Shown here piece after piece: positions 6,242 through 6,811 of a DNA stretch of 6,811 bases. The notes under the pieces are model-generated. The model saw nothing but the letters and a program-made list of their open reading frames with translations. It made no database searches and was not told the DNA's origin. The DNA is from Bacilli bacterium (GTDB taxonomy: Bacteria > Bacillota_I > Bacilli_A > RF39 > UBA660). Position 1 is the stretch's first letter. Each line of letters starts with the position of its first letter. The position numbers were made by a program, and so were the translations under genes. The stretch spans positions 1-6,811 of the forward strand of contig JAAWDB010000096.1 of assembly GCA_022793555.1 (NCBI GenBank). The letters are read 5' to 3'.

Positions 6242-6248
6242 CTTTAGC
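6219..6248 (-). terminator. Rho-independent terminator between the right recombinase and the hydrolase operon
   Basis: Read on the minus strand, AAAGTTGAG, loop GAAAA, CTCAGCTTT forms a 9-bp stem (one G-T wobble) followed directly by seven T. It would stop transcripts entering from the recombinase on the right. On the plus strand the same hairpin is followed after four bases by a T-rich stretch (6250-6260), so weaker bidirectional action is possible. Confidence 0.75.
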
Positions 6249-6293
6249 ATTTTTTATTTTGAATAACGTTAGTGATTTCTATTCTTGTTTTAA

Positions 6294-6385
6294 GAGGTGA
6301 TAATGTAAGCGAATAAAGTTAGCTAGTGAAATTATAAGTCTAGTTTACAGACAAAAATAAAGGTTCACTTGGTAGCTTACTTTAT
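6294..6385. other. Second attachment-site-like dyad at the 3' end of the right-hand recombinase
   Basis: GAATAAAGTTAGCTAGTGAA (6311-6330) and the complement of the right arm (6364-6385, read as AAAGTAAGCTACCAAGTGAA) are imperfect inverted repeats around a 33-bp spacer, matching the layout at 3229-3283. ATTATAAGTCTA is shared by both sites. Bases 6303-6330 also resemble 3213-3238 (AATGTAAGCGAATAAAGTTA against AGTGCAAGAGAATGAAGTCA), as expected for two integrations into related target sequences. The left flank contains AAGAGGTGATAATG followed directly by TAA, which could be the clipped start of a lost gene. Confidence 0.45.
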
Positions 6386-6811
6386 ATCTTTTTGTTCCAC
6401 TTGTATCATATCCACGTTTAAATTCGTAATTTTCTCTTAATACTGGTTGTAATTTTTTTGTATTATTCCTATTTTTATAGGATAAGAATATATCTAATTT
6501 CATTTTATTTTTATCATTGTTAATACTAGATACCATTATATGATCAAGTAGTAAACTAACCATTTTATTAAATGTAGATTGAGAGGTTATCTTTAATTTT
6601 AAAAAACTATCTAATTCTTTCGTTTTATCGGATGCATTTTTTATTTTTAACTTATCACTTTTAAACTTACTTAATTCATCATTAAGTTTTTTTATTATTT
6701 CGTTAAATTCATTATTTCTTTCATAAAACTCATCATTTGATAAACTATTTTGCAAACTTAGTTCTAACAATTTATCTTTTTTAGCATAATAATTATTAAT
6801 TTCTTTTTCTC
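6345..6811 (-). CDS. Large serine recombinase, C-terminal part (5' end beyond window)
   Basis: The frame is open from the right edge to TAA 6347-6345, about 154 codons, so the start and catalytic domain lie outside the window. The visible part matches the C-terminus of large serine recombinases of integrative elements. It begins with a coiled coil (EKEINNYYAKKDKLLELSLQ, then LSNDEFYERNNEFNEIIKKL and a Lys-rich helix). Next is the segment FLKLKITSQSTFNKMVSLLL with LDHIMVSSINNDKNKMKLDI, and a tail GYDTSGTKRYKVSYQVNLYF. The TTG at 6770 is not the real start, because the upstream 13 codons are also coding and match the remnant at 3440-3480. It would catalyse site-specific integration and excision of its element using short att sites; the dyad overlapping its 3' end is a candidate. 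The frame shows no lesions, unlike the left copy. The family call rests on the coiled-coil end alone. Confidence 0.78.
   Translation of the reverse strand, partial: EKEINNYYAKKDKLLELSLQNSLSNDEFYERNNEFNEIIKKLNDELSKFKSDKLKIKNASDKTKELDSFLKLKITSQSTFNKMVSLLLDHIMVSSINNDKNKMKLDIFLSYKNRNNTKKLQPVLRENYEFKRGYDTSGTKRYKVSYQVNLYFCL
6364..6811 (-). repeat. Direct-repeat copy 2 of the recombinase 3' end
   Basis: This is the full-length version of the sequence found in shortened form at 3274-3475, same orientation, about 3.1 kb to the right. It retains the 234 bases (6460-6693) and the 11 bases near 6440 that copy 1 lacks. A seven-T run occurs at both edges of the 234-base block (6453-6459 and 6687-6693), which explains the deletion in copy 1 by slippage between short direct repeats. 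Confidence 0.85.

Noticed and set aside
1..6811. CRISPR array, tRNA or rRNA gene
   Set aside because: No regularly spaced short repeats, tRNA-like cloverleaf sequences or rRNA-conserved stretches were seen on either strand.

Overview
The window looks like chromosomal DNA from a very AT-rich, low-GC Gram-positive bacterium, in the Bacilli / Erysipelotrichia / RF39-like neighbourhood. This is an inference from strong AGGAGG-type ribosome sites, sigma-A promoters with extended TGnTATAAT -10 boxes, Lys/Glu/Asn/Ile-rich proteins, and TGG used for Trp (standard code, no sign of TGA read-through). The exact taxon cannot be fixed from sequence alone.

Left part (1-3224), resident chromosome. A two-gene minus-strand operon carries a partial hypothetical gene (1-340) and a coiled-coil protein (352-1488). 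Both share a roughly 31-residue helical repeat and are driven by a near-consensus promoter at 1516-1544. Next comes a minus-strand transglutaminase-like protein with an intact Cys-His-Asp triad (1591-2499). A 119-bp divergent intergenic region with a 7-5-7 inverted repeat separates it from a plus-strand gene for an NMT1/THI5/SsuA-type ABC substrate-binding protein (2619-3224), which is cut off at about 60% of family length.

Right part (3225-6811), mobile DNA. The truncation coincides with the 3' end of a degraded large serine recombinase (about 3255-3604) next to a dyad-symmetric, attachment-site-like sequence (3229-3283). A near-identical recombinase 3' end lies in direct orientation at 6345-6811 and runs off the window. 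Its flanking sequence resembles that of the first copy. I read this as two related integrative elements in tandem, the first inserted in the substrate-binding protein gene and the second abutting or nested in it.

Between the two recombinase ends is a tightly spaced minus-strand cargo operon with its own extended -10 promoter: alpha/beta hydrolase (5337-6191), RhuM-family protein (4343-5320), and a second, unrelated-looking transglutaminase-like protein (3581-4320). The last is broken by a one-base frameshift best explained as an A6-to-A5 contraction. A hairpin terminator at 6219-6248 insulates the operon from the right-hand recombinase. The best candidate for something undescribed is this hydrolase / RhuM / transglutaminase cargo set. 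Its function is unknown and I make no claim beyond the fold assignments.
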